Assembly (NCBI RefSeq): GCF_019645815.1
Contig: NZ_CP080997.1
Location: 1,364,001-1,428,000 of the forward strand
Length of the DNA stretch: 64,000 nucleotides
Direction: 5' to 3'
Origin: Mycolicibacter heraklionensis
Lineage (GTDB): Bacteria > Actinomycetota > Actinomycetes > Mycobacteriales > Mycobacteriaceae
Shown here: positions 1 through 8,934 of the stretch, piece by piece
Numbering within the stretch: position 1 is the first letter of the stretch
How the letters are laid out: each line of letters begins with the position of its first letter
Program-made: the position numbers and the translations under genes
The notes under the pieces: model-generated
The model's input: only the letters and a program-made list of their open reading frames with translations
Told to the model about the DNA's origin: nothing
Databases searched by the model: none

Positions 1-1
1 C

Positions 2-517
2 TCCTGGCTGGGCGACAACGCCATCCACAAACTGGGGGCGGTGCTGAACCGACTGGCCGCCTACCAGCCGCGCAGCATCGACATCGACGGCTGTGTCTAC
101 CGCGAGGGATTGTCGGCGGTGCGCATCGAAGGCGGGGTCGCCGGCAACGTCATCCCCGATGCCGCGAGCGTGACCGTGAACTTCCGCTTCGCCCCGGACC
201 GCACGCCCCATGAGGCGCTGACCCATGTGCAGGAGGTGTTCGACGGCCTGCACGTCGTGATCGAGCAGACCGACTCCGCCGCCGGCGCCCTGCCGGGACT
301 CACCGCGCCCGCCGCGGCCGCGCTGGTGGCTGCTGCCGGGGGCCGGGTACGGGCCAAGTACGGCTGGACCGACGTGTCCCGGTTCGCCGCCCGCGGCATC
401 CCCGCGGTCAACTACGGGCCGGGCGATCCCAACCTGGCTCACAAGGTCGACGAGCGGGTGCCGGTCGAGCAGATCAGCACGGTGGCGGAGCTGCTGCGCG
501 GGTTCCTCAGCTCCTAG
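2..517 (+). CDS. dapE: succinyl-diaminopimelate desuccinylase, C-terminal part (5' truncated by window edge)
   Basis: This is the C-terminal 171 residues of an M20-family metallopeptidase; the reading frame is open to the first base, so the start lies outside the window. DapE hydrolyses N-succinyl-LL-2,6-diaminopimelate to LL-diaminopimelate in the lysine and peptidoglycan pathway, in the cytoplasm. The visible part holds the end of the dimerisation (lid) domain and the C-terminal catalytic segment. That segment has the GPGD turn and the AHKVDE motif, whose histidine is the expected zinc ligand. Its stop codon overlaps the end of the convergent gene on the other strand by 11 bp. The function is inferred from this motif and from synteny (dapE lies next to these genes in M. 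tuberculosis). Confidence 0.85.
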   Translation, partial: SWLGDNAIHKLGAVLNRLAAYQPRSIDIDGCVYREGLSAVRIEGGVAGNVIPDAASVTVNFRFAPDRTPHEALTHVQEVFDGLHVVIEQTDSAAGALPGLTAPAAAALVAAAGGRVRAKYGWTDVSRFAARGIPAVNYGPGDPNLAHKVDERVPVEQISTVAELLRGFLSS

Positions 518-2537
518 CCAGCGCCAGCGCGGTCCGGCCGAACGCGCAGTCGATCTCGTCGCACAGCCGGCTCAGCGGATCGACGGCCCGGGCATCGCCG
601 AGCTGGACGGCCACGTACCAGGCCTGCAGCGCCACCGCCGACTGTCCGGTGCGCTCGGCCATCCGGGCGGCGTCTCGGGCCGCGGCGACCGCGCCGTGCT
701 GATCGCGCATGCCGGCCCGCTGCCAGGCGCGCGCCATACCCAACTCCGGAGCGAACAGTGCCGATTTGGTGCCGTGCCGGGATTCGGCCCGGCTCAACGC
801 CTTTGCCGCACCGGCGATGTCGGACTGGCGGGCCAGTGCAGTGGCCAGCAGCGTCAGCGACAGTGGCCCCCACGAGTAGCCGGTGCGTTCCAGGGTGGCC
901 GCGGCCGGTGCCAGCAGCTTGATGGCGGCGTCGTACTCGTCGGCGGCGATCAGCACCTGCGCCACCAGCACCTCGCCGATCGCCCGCCCGGGCTGGGACA
1001 GCTCGGCGAAATCGGTGAACTGCCACGCCAGCTCGCGCGCCTCGGCGAGCCGGTCGGCCATCAGCAGCGCGGTGATCTCGGCGAGCCCGATGGTGAACCG
1101 CAGCACGCCGGGATGTTCGGCGTCCAGCGCTCGGCGTGCCAGCGGGCCGACGTCATCGAAGCGGCCGGACCGCGCCGCGCACAGGGCCGCGGCGCTGCCC
1201 GCCCAGGCCACCGCCATGTCGTCGGCGGCCGGGTCGGCCAGTACCGCGGTGGCGGCCTCGACGGCGCGGCCGATGTTGCCGGCATTCATCGCGAAGGTGG
1301 CGCCGAGCGCGTCCAGGGTGATGCGTGGGGCGGTGCCGGTCACCCGGCCACGAGTGGCGGCCAGAAAGGCGGTGGCGCGTTCGGGCTCGCCCAGCATGAA
1401 GAACTGATTGGCGGCCCGCGGCAGCGCCCAGGCCATCAACTCCGGCTCACTGAGCCCGGCCGGGTCGACCGCCGCCAGCACCGCGTCGGCGTCACGCCCT
1501 CGGCCCTGCCAGCCCAGTGCATGCGCCAGCGCCAGTCGGGCCGACAGGCTGTCCGACCGATCCAGGGCGTGACGGGCCAGCCGCTCACCCAGTTGCAGAT
1601 CGCCCAGCCGCAGCGCCTGCTGCGCCGCGGCCACCACGTCCGCGGCGGGCTGGGGTGCGTCGCTGTCGGCGGCCAGCGCCGCCAGCCTCAGCTGCTCGCC
1701 GACGTGTGCGCAGGGCCGGGCCGTCAGCGCCCCGACCACCTCGGTGCGCCGGGCGCGCGCACCGTCGGCGCCCAGCGCGCCGCGGGCCCGCTCGGCGAAC
1801 AGCGGGTGAGCGGTGTAGACCACGGGGTCCGGTTCGCGGCCGCCGCGAGCGCGGGTCTCCACCGCGCCCAGTTCCTCGGCCTGGCGGACCGCGTCGGCGC
1901 TGGTGAGGCCGATCAGGTCGACCAGCGCCAGCGGTTCGAAGACGGCCAGGTAGTCCAGCACCGCACGCGCGTCGGCCGGCAAGCCCGCCACGAAGGCGTC
2001 CACGTCACGGCCGGCCTCGCCCGCCTCGTCGGAGGCGGTGATGTCGATGCGGGACAGCAGGTCGTCGCCCCATAGCGCGGTGATCGGCGGCGGTGGCGCG
2101 GGGGCGCAGTCGGCGCGGCCGGTGACGATCACTCGGGCCGTCCCGGTCAGCGCCAGCTGGTAGACCAGCGTCGCCGACAAGATGTCGAGCAGGTGGGCGT
2201 CGTCGACCACCAGCAGCAGATCGCCCGCCGCGTCGACCATCGAAGCCCGCGCCGCCCGCAGCAGTGCGGCGGGTTTGCCGATGTCGGCCACCCGGACCAG
2301 ATGGCTGACGGCGCCGAACGGCACGTCTCGCTCGGCGGGGGTGCCGATCACCCAGCGCACCCGGGTGCCGGGGTGGCGGTCGGCGTGGTCTTCGGCGGCC
2401 AACCGGGCCAGGGTGGACTTGCCGCACCCGTCGGGACCGAGCACCACCGCGCCGGCCCGGGGCCCGTCGGCGTCGAGCGCCGCGGTCAGCTGATCCAACG
2501 CCGCCGAATGTTCGGGGACGTTCCACCGGATCGGCAT
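507..2537 (-). CDS. STAND/AAA-type ATPase regulator without LuxR HTH (Rv1204c-like)
   Basis: The 676-residue protein starts [18 protein letters not shown] longer frame to 2645 exists but would overlap the divergent LOG gene, so the ATG at 2537 is preferred. A Walker A motif, GPDGCGKST, lies near residues 35-43 and a hydrophobic Walker B ([12 protein letters not shown]) about 80 residues later. The rest is alpha-helical and alanine-rich, like the TPR-type repeats of MalT/LuxR-type ATPases. The C-terminus ends in [13 protein letters not shown] and has no recognisable DNA-binding domain, so it looks like a LuxR-family STAND protein without its output domain. Function unknown; it may sense a ligand or partner. 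It is convergent with dapE and divergent from the LOG gene, 47 bp away. Confidence 0.75.
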   Translation of the reverse strand: MPIRWNVPEHSAALDQLTAALDADGPRAGAVVLGPDGCGKSTLARLAAEDHADRHPGTRVRWVIGTPAERDVPFGAVSHLVRVADIGKPAALLRAARASMVDAAGDLLLVVDDAHLLDILSATLVYQLALTGTARVIVTGRADCAPAPPPPITALWGDDLLSRIDITASDEAGEAGRDVDAFVAGLPADARAVLDYLAVFEPLALVDLIGLTSADAVRQAEELGAVETRARGGREPDPVVYTAHPLFAERARGALGADGARARRTEVVGALTARPCAHVGEQLRLAALAADSDAPQPAADVVAAAQQALRLGDLQLGERLARHALDRSDSLSARLALAHALGWQGRGRDADAVLAAVDPAGLSEPELMAWALPRAANQFFMLGEPERATAFLAATRGRVTGTAPRITLDALGATFAMNAGNIGRAVEAATAVLADPAADDMAVAWAGSAAALCAARSGRFDDVGPLARRALDAEHPGVLRFTIGLAEITALLMADRLAEARELAWQFTDFAELSQPGRAIGEVLVAQVLIAADEYDAAIKLLAPAAATLERTGYSWGPLSLTLLATALARQSDIAGAAKALSRAESRHGTKSALFAPELGMARAWQRAGMRDQHGAVAAARDAARMAERTGQSAVALQAWYVAVQLGDARAVDPLSRLCDEIDCAFGRTALALARS

Positions 2538-2584
2538 CGCCGAGAGTTTACGGTCTGAGCCAACGGCCCGATAGCCTTTCGGTC

Positions 2585-3148
2585 GTGCGGTGCAGCGAAT
2601 GGGCGGTCTGTGTCTACTGCGCGTCCGGTCCCAGCGATCCGGCACTGTTGGCGCTGGCCGCCAAGGTCGGTGCGGCGATCGCCGAGCGGGGCTGGACGTT
2701 GGTGTGGGGAGGCGGCAACGTCTCGGCGATGGGCGCGCTCGCCGTGGCCGCCCGGGAGCGCGGCGGGCATACCGTCGGGGTGATCCCCAAAGCGCTGCTG
2801 CATCGCGAGGTGGCCGATGTCGACGCCGACGAGCTGATCGTCACCGACACCATGCGCGAGCGAAAGCAGGTGATGGACGACCGCGCCGACGCATTCCTGA
2901 CCCTGCCCGGCGGCATCGGCACGCTGGAAGAGCTGTTCGAAACCTGGACCGCGGGGTATCTGGGTATGCACGACAAAGAGGTGGTGCTGCTGGATCCCGA
3001 CGGCCACTACGAGGCGCTGTGGACGTGGCTGTCCGGGCTGATCGAGACCGGGTACGTGTCCCGGCGTGCGATGGACCGCCTGCTGGTGTTCGACGACATG
3101 GAGGCGGCGCTGGACGCCTGTTCACCCGGTACCGCCGGTACCGATTAA
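2585..3148 (+). CDS. LOG family cytokinin riboside 5'-monophosphate phosphoribohydrolase (Rv1205-like)
   Basis: The 187-residue LOG (lonely guy) protein starts with GTG. It releases free N6-modified adenines from their nucleoside 5'-monophosphates. Diagnostic motifs are present: a Rossmann-like N-terminus with CVYCASG (residues 9-15), GGG at 42-44, MRERK at 90-94 and PGGIGTLEE at 108-116, whose Arg and Glu are catalytic in the family. The length equals the M. tuberculosis homologue, where this enzyme is a proteasome substrate and its build-up yields toxic cytokinin-derived aldehydes. It sits 41 bp upstream of fadD6 on the same strand. Confidence 0.9.
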   Translation: MRCSEWAVCVYCASGPSDPALLALAAKVGAAIAERGWTLVWGGGNVSAMGALAVAARERGGHTVGVIPKALLHREVADVDADELIVTDTMRERKQVMDDRADAFLTLPGGIGTLEELFETWTAGYLGMHDKEVVLLDPDGHYEALWTWLSGLIETGYVSRRAMDRLLVFDDMEAALDACSPGTAGTD

Positions 3149-3189
3149 GCTCGCGTGGCCACCGACTTTCAGTGAAATGAGGCGATAAC

Positions 3190-4977
3190 GTGTCCGACCA
3201 CGACTCCGGCACCGTCACCCAGGTGGGCCTCGTCGATGTTCTCGCCCGTGCGCCCCGCCTGTTGGCCGACGGGCCGACCATCCTGCGTGGGCTGTGGACC
3301 GGTCTGCGGGCCCGCCCCACCTCCAAGGCCTCGATCGGCAAGGTCTTTCAGGACTGCGCGGCCCGCTTCAGCGACCGGGTCTTCATCCGGTTCGGCGAGC
3401 AGCAACTGACCTACCGCGAAGCCAACGAGACCGTCAACCGCTACGCCGCCGTGCTGGCCGCCCGCGGCGTCGGTCACGGCGACGTCGTCGGGATCATGCT
3501 GCGTAACTCTCCGGACGCGGTGTTGATGATGCTGGCCATCGCCAAATGCGGCGGCGTCGCCGGCATGCTCAACTATCACCAGCGCGGTGACGTGCTGGCC
3601 CACAGCCTGGGTGTGCTGGGCTCCACCCTGCTGGTCGCGGAGTCCGACCTGGTCGATGCCGTCAAGGACTGCGGTTCTCCCGACGCGCCGATGACCATCG
3701 AGGAGTTCCACCGGCTGGCCGCGACGGCACCGGCCGGCAACCCCGCGTCGGTCAACGCGGTACTGGCCAAGGACACCGCGTTCTACATCTTCACCTCCGG
3801 CACCACCGGCTACCCCAAGGCCAGCGTGATGACGCACTACCGGTGGCTGCGTGCGCTGGCGACATTCGGGGGCATCGGGCTGCGGCTGCGCGGCACCGAC
3901 ACGCTGTACTGCTGCCTGCCGCTGTATCACAACAATGCGCTGACGGTGGCGGTGTCGTCGGTGCTCAACGCCGGTGCCACGCTGGCGCTGGGCCGCTCGT
4001 TCTCGGCCTCGCGGTTCTGGGACGAGGTGATCGCCGCCGACGCCACCGCGTTCGTCTACATCGGTGAGCTCTGCCGGTACCTGCTCAACCAGCCCGCCAA
4101 GGCAACCGATCGTGCGCACAAGGTGCGGGTGATCGCCGGCAACGGTCTGCGGCCCGAGATCTGGGACGAGTTCACTCACCGGTTCGGCATCAAGCGGGTC
4201 TGCGAGTTCTACGCCGCCAGCGAGAGCAACAGCGCTTTCCTCAACGTGTTCAACGTGCCGCGCAGCACCGGTGTCTATCCGCTGCCGTTGGCCTACGTGC
4301 GGTACGACCCCGACACCGGCCTGCCACTGCGCGGCGAGGACGGCTGGGTGCAGCGGGTGCCCGCGGGTCAGCCCGGGCTGTTGTTGAGCCCGGTGAACCG
4401 GTTCTCGCCGTTCGACGGTTACACCGACCCGGAGGCCAACGAGAAGAAGCTGGTGCGCAACGCCTTCCGCGACGGCGACTGCTGGTTCAACACCGGTGAC
4501 CTGATGCGTCCCCAGGGCATGGGGCACGCCGCGTTCGTCGACCGCCTCGGGGACACCTTCCGGTGGAAGGGCGAGAACGTCGCCACCACGCAGGTCGAGG
4601 CCGCGCTGACTGCCGACGAGTCGGTCGAGGAGTGCGCCGTCTACGGGGTGGAGGTGCCCGGTACCGGGGGCCGTGCCGGGATGGCCGCGATCAAACTGCG
4701 TGACGGCGCGACGTTCGACGGGGCGGGGTTGGCCGCCGTGGTCTCGGACCAGCTGCCCTCCTACGCGGTGCCGCTGTTCGTGCGGGTGGTGCCGTCGATG
4801 GCCCACACCAGCACCTTCAAGAGTCGTAAGGTGGAGCTTCGCGAGCAGGGCTACGGCGGTGACGGTGCCGTCATAGAGGACCCGCTGTACGTGCTGGCCG
4901 GCCGCGGCGAGGGCTACGTGCCCTACTACGCCGACTACCCCGCCGAGGTGGCCGCCGGTAAGCGACCGCAGGGCTGA
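3190..4977 (+). CDS. fadD6: fatty-acyl-CoA ligase FadD6 (FATP-like acyl-CoA synthetase)
   Basis: The 595-residue adenylate-forming enzyme activates long or very-long-chain fatty acids to acyl-CoA using ATP and CoA. The AMP-binding signature FTSGTTGYPKASVMTH is near residues 200-215. The downstream FNTGDL motif (about 433) supplies the ribose-binding Asp, followed by DRLGDTFRWKGENV (about 453-466), the linker typical of the FATP/very-long-chain subfamily. The GTG start at 3190 leaves 41 bp after the LOG gene. The C-terminal lid carries the FKSRK segment. The assignment rests on family motifs and on position (Rv1206 in M. tuberculosis). Chain-length preference cannot be read from the sequence. 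Confidence 0.9.
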   Translation: MSDHDSGTVTQVGLVDVLARAPRLLADGPTILRGLWTGLRARPTSKASIGKVFQDCAARFSDRVFIRFGEQQLTYREANETVNRYAAVLAARGVGHGDVVGIMLRNSPDAVLMMLAIAKCGGVAGMLNYHQRGDVLAHSLGVLGSTLLVAESDLVDAVKDCGSPDAPMTIEEFHRLAATAPAGNPASVNAVLAKDTAFYIFTSGTTGYPKASVMTHYRWLRALATFGGIGLRLRGTDTLYCCLPLYHNNALTVAVSSVLNAGATLALGRSFSASRFWDEVIAADATAFVYIGELCRYLLNQPAKATDRAHKVRVIAGNGLRPEIWDEFTHRFGIKRVCEFYAASESNSAFLNVFNVPRSTGVYPLPLAYVRYDPDTGLPLRGEDGWVQRVPAGQPGLLLSPVNRFSPFDGYTDPEANEKKLVRNAFRDGDCWFNTGDLMRPQGMGHAAFVDRLGDTFRWKGENVATTQVEAALTADESVEECAVYGVEVPGTGGRAGMAAIKLRDGATFDGAGLAAVVSDQLPSYAVPLFVRVVPSMAHTSTFKSRKVELREQGYGGDGAVIEDPLYVLAGRGEGYVPYYADYPAEVAAGKRPQG

Positions 4978-4986
4978 CGGTTCCCC

Positions 4987-5766
4987 CTACGGCGTTGCGC
5001 CGGCATCGGCTTCGCGCAGGCTCGCCCGCTCGACGCTGAGCAGGCTCGCCGTCTCATGTGCTTGTCGGTAGGCCCTGGCGCCGCCGTTCAATCCGAACAG
5101 TCGTTTGCTCCAGAGCAGCCAGATCACCGCAGCGACATTGATCAGCAGGGCGACAGCACGAAGAACCGTGATCTTCTCGGTCAGCTCGTAGATCTCCAGG
5201 GGAAGAAAGACACCGGTCGCGACCACTGCGAAGTACTCGCCCCACCGTTGCATCAGCCACAGTCCGACCGCCTCGACAAGCTCGATCGCCGCATAGGCCG
5301 CCAGCCCCACGGCGATCCACAGCAGCGTCGACGACGACAGGGCGAACGCCTCGGCGATGTGCCGGATGATCTTCGAGTTATCCGGATCCCAACCGATCTG
5401 ATCTGCCAACGGTCGCAGCAACGGCACGTCTCGCTCAAAGGCATCGTGCAGGCGTTCGCGTGATCCCCTGACCTTGAACACCCCGGCAGCCACCAACATG
5501 AAAATCACGCAGCGAGTAGCGCGTTCCACCGCGAGTGCTCGCATCAGGATCCGGTCGCGCAGCATCGGGCCACGGGGAATCTCCGGCGCGGTGTCGGCTG
5601 GGCCGGTGCCGCGGGGCGGCCCCACCACGAAGGTCTCGCAGCGCAAACACCGCCATGCCTCGCCCACGGGTGTGTCGGCCCGCAGTCGCGTCCGAAGTTC
5701 CGGCTCATCGGGAGCGAACGTCGCGTGCCCACGAACTGCGCACGAGCAGAGAGCAAAATCCACCAT
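4987..5766 (-). CDS. DUF2127-type membrane protein with Cys-rich N-terminus
   Basis: The 259-residue protein of unknown function lies opposite to and between fadD6 and folP2. Residues 1-45 hold CSC, a His, and CLRC spaced like a small zinc ribbon. The C-terminal half has about four hydrophobic helices, including VIFMLVAAGVFKV, LLWIAVGLAAYAAIELVEAV and RWGEYFAVVATGVFLPLEIYE, the last resembling the DUF2127 signature. The ATG at 5766 (MVDFALCSC) gives the likeliest start; the frame continues upstream but would run antisense into folP2. I recall no gene at this site in M. tuberculosis, so it looks like a lineage-specific insertion. Metal binding by the N-terminus is an inference. Confidence 0.7.
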   Translation of the reverse strand: MVDFALCSCAVRGHATFAPDEPELRTRLRADTPVGEAWRCLRCETFVVGPPRGTGPADTAPEIPRGPMLRDRILMRALAVERATRCVIFMLVAAGVFKVRGSRERLHDAFERDVPLLRPLADQIGWDPDNSKIIRHIAEAFALSSSTLLWIAVGLAAYAAIELVEAVGLWLMQRWGEYFAVVATGVFLPLEIYELTEKITVLRAVALLINVAAVIWLLWSKRLFGLNGGARAYRQAHETASLLSVERASLREADAGATP

Positions 5767-5817
5767 GAGAGCACGGTAGTGTCCTGGGGCTCGTAGGCCA
5801 CCAGGCACCATGGAGCA

Positions 5818-6693
5818 GTGCAGTCCCACTTCTGCGGCCGTCCGGTGGCGGCTGATCGCGCGCTGATCATGGCGATCGTCAACCGCACTCCGGACTCGTT
5901 CTACGACGCGGGCGCCACGTTCACCGACGAGGCGGCCAAGTCTGCCGTGCACCGCGCAGTGGCCGACGGCGCCGATGTCATCGACGTCGGCGGGGTCAAG
6001 GCCGGGCCGGGGGAGACCGTCGACGCCGACACCGAGACCGCTCGGGTGGTGCCGTTCATCGAGTGGCTGCGCGGCGCCTACCCCGAGCAGCTGATCAGCG
6101 TGGACACCTGGCGCGCGGAGGTGGCCAAACGTGCCTGCGCGGCCGGTGCCGACCTGATCAACGACACCTGGGGCGGGGTCGACCCGGAGCTGCCGGCGGT
6201 GGCCGCCGAGTTCGGGGCCGGGCTGGTCTGCTCGCACACCGGAGGCGCCAAGCCGCGCACCCGCCCGTTCCGGGTGAGCTACGGCACCAGCGTCGACGGG
6301 GTGGTGAAAGCGGTGATCGGCGAGGTCACCGCGGCCGCGCAACGGGCGGTGGCGGCTGGGGTGTCGCGCGACCGTGTGCTGATCGATCCCACCCATGATT
6401 TCGGCAAGAACACCTTCCACGGGCTAGCGTTGTTGCGACACACGGAGGACTTGGTCGGTACCGGATGGCCGGTGCTGATGGCGCTCTCCAACAAAGACTT
6501 CATCGGGGAGACTCTTGGAGTGGGTCTCACCGAACGACTGGACGGAACATTGGCGGCCACCGCGTTGGCGGCGGCCGCCGGAGCCCGGATGTTTCGGGTT
6601 CACGAGGTCGGGCCGACCCGGCGCGTACTGGAGATGGTGGCATCGATCCAGGGCGTGCGGGCCCCGACCCGCACAGTTAGGGGATTGGCATGA
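5818..6693 (+). CDS. folP2: dihydropteroate synthase-like protein FolP2
   Basis: The 291-residue TIM-barrel protein belongs to the DHPS family. It carries the pterin-site motif NRTPDSFYD (about residues 22-30), DVGGVKAGPGE, ISVDTWRAEVA and NDTWGG, and ends RVHEV..TRRVLEMV. Mycobacteria have two paralogues. This one matches FolP2, which in M. tuberculosis is reported to lack or nearly lack DHPS activity, and its neighbours (fadD6 upstream, gpgS overlapping downstream) are those of folP2. The start used is GTG 5818. A role linked to methylglucose lipopolysaccharide or envelope synthesis is suggested only by its coupling to gpgS, whose ATG overlaps this stop (ATGA). Confidence 0.9.
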   Translation: MQSHFCGRPVAADRALIMAIVNRTPDSFYDAGATFTDEAAKSAVHRAVADGADVIDVGGVKAGPGETVDADTETARVVPFIEWLRGAYPEQLISVDTWRAEVAKRACAAGADLINDTWGGVDPELPAVAAEFGAGLVCSHTGGAKPRTRPFRVSYGTSVDGVVKAVIGEVTAAAQRAVAAGVSRDRVLIDPTHDFGKNTFHGLALLRHTEDLVGTGWPVLMALSNKDFIGETLGVGLTERLDGTLAATALAAAAGARMFRVHEVGPTRRVLEMVASIQGVRAPTRTVRGLA

Positions 6694-7628
6694 CCGAGCT
6701 GGTCTCGGCGCCGGGCGACACCCGGCTGTCCGGGCGCACCTGGACCCGGCCGCAGTGGACGGTGGCCGAGCTGCTGGCGGCCAAGGCCAACACCGGTCGC
6801 AGCATCTCGGTGGTGCTGCCCGCGCTGAACGAGCAGGCGACCATCGAATCGGTCATCGACAGCATCACGCCCCTGGTCGACAACCTGGTCGACGAACTGA
6901 TCGTGCTGGACTCCGGCTCCACCGACGACACCGAGATCCGGTCCATCGCCGCCGGCGCTCGCGTCGTCAGCCGCGAACAGGCGGTTCCGGAGGTCCCAAC
7001 GCAGCCTGGTAAGGGCGAAGCCCTCTGGCGGTCGCTGGCGGCCACCAGCGGCGACATCGTGGTGTTCGTCGACTCCGACCTGATCGACCCCGACCCGATG
7101 TTCGTGCCGAACCTGGTCGGGCCGCTGCTGACCAGTGACGGCGTCCACCTGGTCAAGGGTTTCTACCGGCGCCCGCTGAAGGTCAACGGCACCGAGGAAC
7201 CCACCGGTGGCGGCCGGGTCACCGAGCTGGTGGCCCGACCGCTGTTGACCGCGCTGCGGCCCGACCTGGGCGCGGTGCTGCAGCCGCTGGGCGGTGAGTA
7301 CGCGGGCAGTCGTGAGCTGTTGGCGTCGGTGCCGTTCGCGCCCGGCTACGGGGTGGAGATCGGGCTGTTGATCGACACCTACGACCGGTTGGGGCTGGAG
7401 GCGATCGCCCAGGTCAACCTGGGTGTCCGGGCCCACCGCAACCGCCCGCTGGCCGAGTTGGCCGTGATGAGCCGCCAAGTCGTCGCCACGTTGCTGTCGC
7501 GGTGCGGTGTCCCGGATTCCGGGGTGGGCCTGACCCAGTTCTTCGCGGACGGTGACGAGTATCTGCCGCGCACCACGCCGTTGTCGTTGGTCGACCGGCC
7601 GCCGATGAACACCTTGCGCCAGCGTTGA
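6690..7628 (+). CDS. gpgS: glucosyl-3-phosphoglycerate synthase
   Basis: The 312-residue GT-A fold glycosyltransferase (CAZy GT81) transfers glucose from UDP-glucose to 3-phosphoglycerate. This is the first step toward the reducing end of methylglucose lipopolysaccharides, which bind fatty acids in the mycobacterial cytoplasm. Seen: the nucleotide-sugar start SVVLPALNEQATIESVI (about 37-53), LDSGSTDDTE (about 72-81) and the metal-binding DSD within VVFVDSDLIDPD (about 124-135). A conserved GGEYAGSR segment and GYGVEIGLLIDTY follow. The ATG overlaps the folP2 stop, so the two are translationally coupled. The stop is followed 3 bp later by a perfect 14-bp palindrome. Confidence 0.95.
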   Translation: MTELVSAPGDTRLSGRTWTRPQWTVAELLAAKANTGRSISVVLPALNEQATIESVIDSITPLVDNLVDELIVLDSGSTDDTEIRSIAAGARVVSREQAVPEVPTQPGKGEALWRSLAATSGDIVVFVDSDLIDPDPMFVPNLVGPLLTSDGVHLVKGFYRRPLKVNGTEEPTGGGRVTELVARPLLTALRPDLGAVLQPLGGEYAGSRELLASVPFAPGYGVEIGLLIDTYDRLGLEAIAQVNLGVRAHRNRPLAELAVMSRQVVATLLSRCGVPDSGVGLTQFFADGDEYLPRTTPLSLVDRPPMNTLRQR

Positions 7629-7631
7629 CCC

Positions 7632-7645
7632 CTGGCGATCGCCAG
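7632..7645. repeat. perfect 14-bp palindrome after gpgS
   Basis: CTGGCGATCGCCAG is fully self-complementary and starts 3 bp after the gpgS stop codon. Its core GCGATCGC is the HIP1-type octamer. It could be a weak transcript hairpin or a chance palindrome. There is no T-run, so it is not a classical terminator. Confidence 0.5.
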
Positions 7646-7701
7646 CGCTGATCCAGTCGGCGCCGCCCCCCGTGTCGGTGCAATGAGGCACTATCGATGC
7701 C

Positions 7702-8013
7702 GTGACACTGGTGTTGCTGTACCTCGTTGTGCTCGTGCTCACCGCGTTGCTGCTGTTTGGGGTGGCCAGCACGCTGTTCGGCCGGGGCGAGCAGCTGCCG
7801 CCGCTGCCGCGGGCGACCACGGCCACCATGCTGCCCGCCTCCGGCGTCACGGGTGCCGATGTCGACGCGGTCAAGTTCTCCCAGGTGCTGCGCGGCTACA
7901 ACACCGGTGAGGTCGACTGGGTGCTGGAGCGCCTCGGCGCCGAGCTTGACCAGCTCCGCGGTCAGCTTGCCGCGGCGCAGGCGGCCGCCGCGACCGAGGC
8001 GGAGTCGCGTTGA
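7702..8013 (+). CDS. small membrane-anchored DivIVA-domain protein (Rv1209-like)
   Basis: The 103-residue protein has an N-terminal transmembrane helix (LLYLVVLVLTALLLFGVAST, about residues 5-24) and a cytoplasmic part containing VKFSQVLRGYNTGEVDWVLE. That is the start of a DivIVA-type domain (the F/V..V.RGY...EVD motif of Wag31-like proteins), followed by a short coiled-coil-prone Leu/Gln/Ala tail. The start is GTG 7702. Its stop codon overlaps the TTG start of the glycosylase gene (TTGA). The domain suggests polar or septal localisation, but no specific role is known to me. Confidence 0.85.
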   Translation: MTLVLLYLVVLVLTALLLFGVASTLFGRGEQLPPLPRATTATMLPASGVTGADVDAVKFSQVLRGYNTGEVDWVLERLGAELDQLRGQLAAAQAAAATEAESR

Positions 8014-8585
8014 GCAGCGCACCCGACGACGGCCAGATCCGGTGCGGCTGGGTCAACAACGGCTCGGTGCTCTACCGCGACTACCACGACCAAGAGTGGG
8101 GCCGTCCGGTGCGGGACCGGGCGGCGCTGTTCGAGCGGGTCAGCCTGGAAGCCTTCCAGAGCGGACTGTCGTGGCTGGTGATTCTGCGCAAGCGGGAGAA
8201 CTTCCGGCGCGCGTTCGCCGATTTCGACGTCGAGACCGTCGCCGGCTTCACCGACGCCGACGTGGCCCGGCTGATGGACGATCCCGGCATCGTGCGCAAC
8301 CGAGCCAAGATCGAGTCGACGATCGCCAACGCCCGGGCGACCATTGCCCTGGGTTCCACCGATTTGGCGGACTTGTTGTGGTCATTCGCCCCGCCGCCAC
8401 GTCCGCGCCCGGTGGACCTGTCGGCAATACCCGCCGTCACGCCGGAATCGACGGCGATGGCGCGCGAATTGAAGCGTCGCGGGTTCCGATTCGTGGGACC
8501 CACGACCGCGTATGCGTTGATGCAGGCCACAGGCATGGTTGACGACCACGTCCGGGATTGCTGGGTGCCGCCGGCAACTGCCTAG
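8010..8585 (+). CDS. tagA: DNA-3-methyladenine glycosylase I
   Basis: The 191-residue base-excision repair enzyme of the Tag family removes 3-methyladenine from alkylated DNA. Family features are visible: RCGWV near the start, YRDYHDQEWGRPV (about residues 21-33), LFERVSLEAFQSGLSW (about 41-56) with the catalytic-pocket Glu, and the late segment GFRFVGPTTAYALMQATGMVDDH. The TTG start overlaps the previous stop, which places it in the same operon as the DivIVA-like gene. Some Tag proteins bind zinc through N-terminal Cys/His and C-terminal His/Cys; here a Cys near the N-terminus and H..DC at the C-terminus are kept. Confidence 0.93.
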   Translation: MSSAPDDGQIRCGWVNNGSVLYRDYHDQEWGRPVRDRAALFERVSLEAFQSGLSWLVILRKRENFRRAFADFDVETVAGFTDADVARLMDDPGIVRNRAKIESTIANARATIALGSTDLADLLWSFAPPPRPRPVDLSAIPAVTPESTAMARELKRRGFRFVGPTTAYALMQATGMVDDHVRDCWVPPATA

Positions 8586-8751
8586 ATCCACTAAAATGCG
8601 ACCTGGAATCGGGTCTTGTGCACGCGCCGTCGCCGATAGGGGAGAATGGCGGAGTGAATTTGCAGTTCGAAGCCGGACGCTGCGACTGCCGAGCACACCC
8701 GGCGCAGATCATGGGCACGGCCTGCGGGCTGGTACCTGGAGGGAGCACTCG

Positions 8752-8919
8752 ATGGCGGCGATGAAGCCCCGGACCGGTGACGGTCCGTTGGAAGCGACCA
8801 AAGAGGGGCGCGGCATCGTGATGCGGGTACCGCTTGAGGGTGGTGGACGGCTGGTCGTCGAGTTGACTCCCGACGAGGCCGCTGCGCTCGGCGACGAACT
8901 CAAAGCCGTCACCAGCTAA
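8752..8919 (+). CDS. DUF3117 mini-protein (Rv1211-like)
   Basis: The 55-residue protein begins MAAMKPRTGDG and contains RGIVMRVPLEGGGRLVVELTP, then a short helix rich in acid residues (DEAAALGDELKAV). This is the DUF3117 family, conserved in actinobacteria with unknown function. The ATG at 8752 is chosen because GGAGGGA lies about 9 bp upstream; an in-frame extension to 8539 has no such support and would run through the preceding gene's end. It sits between tagA and the glycogen genes, convergent with glgM. Confidence 0.85.
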   Translation: MAAMKPRTGDGPLEATKEGRGIVMRVPLEGGGRLVVELTPDEAAALGDELKAVTS

Positions 8920-8934
8920 GGCGGGTCGGTCTGG

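Noticed and set aside
3169..4806. 545-codon frame antisense to fadD6
   Set aside because: It is composition-driven, His/Gly/Arg-rich and without motifs; the sense strand carries all AMP-ligase motifs.
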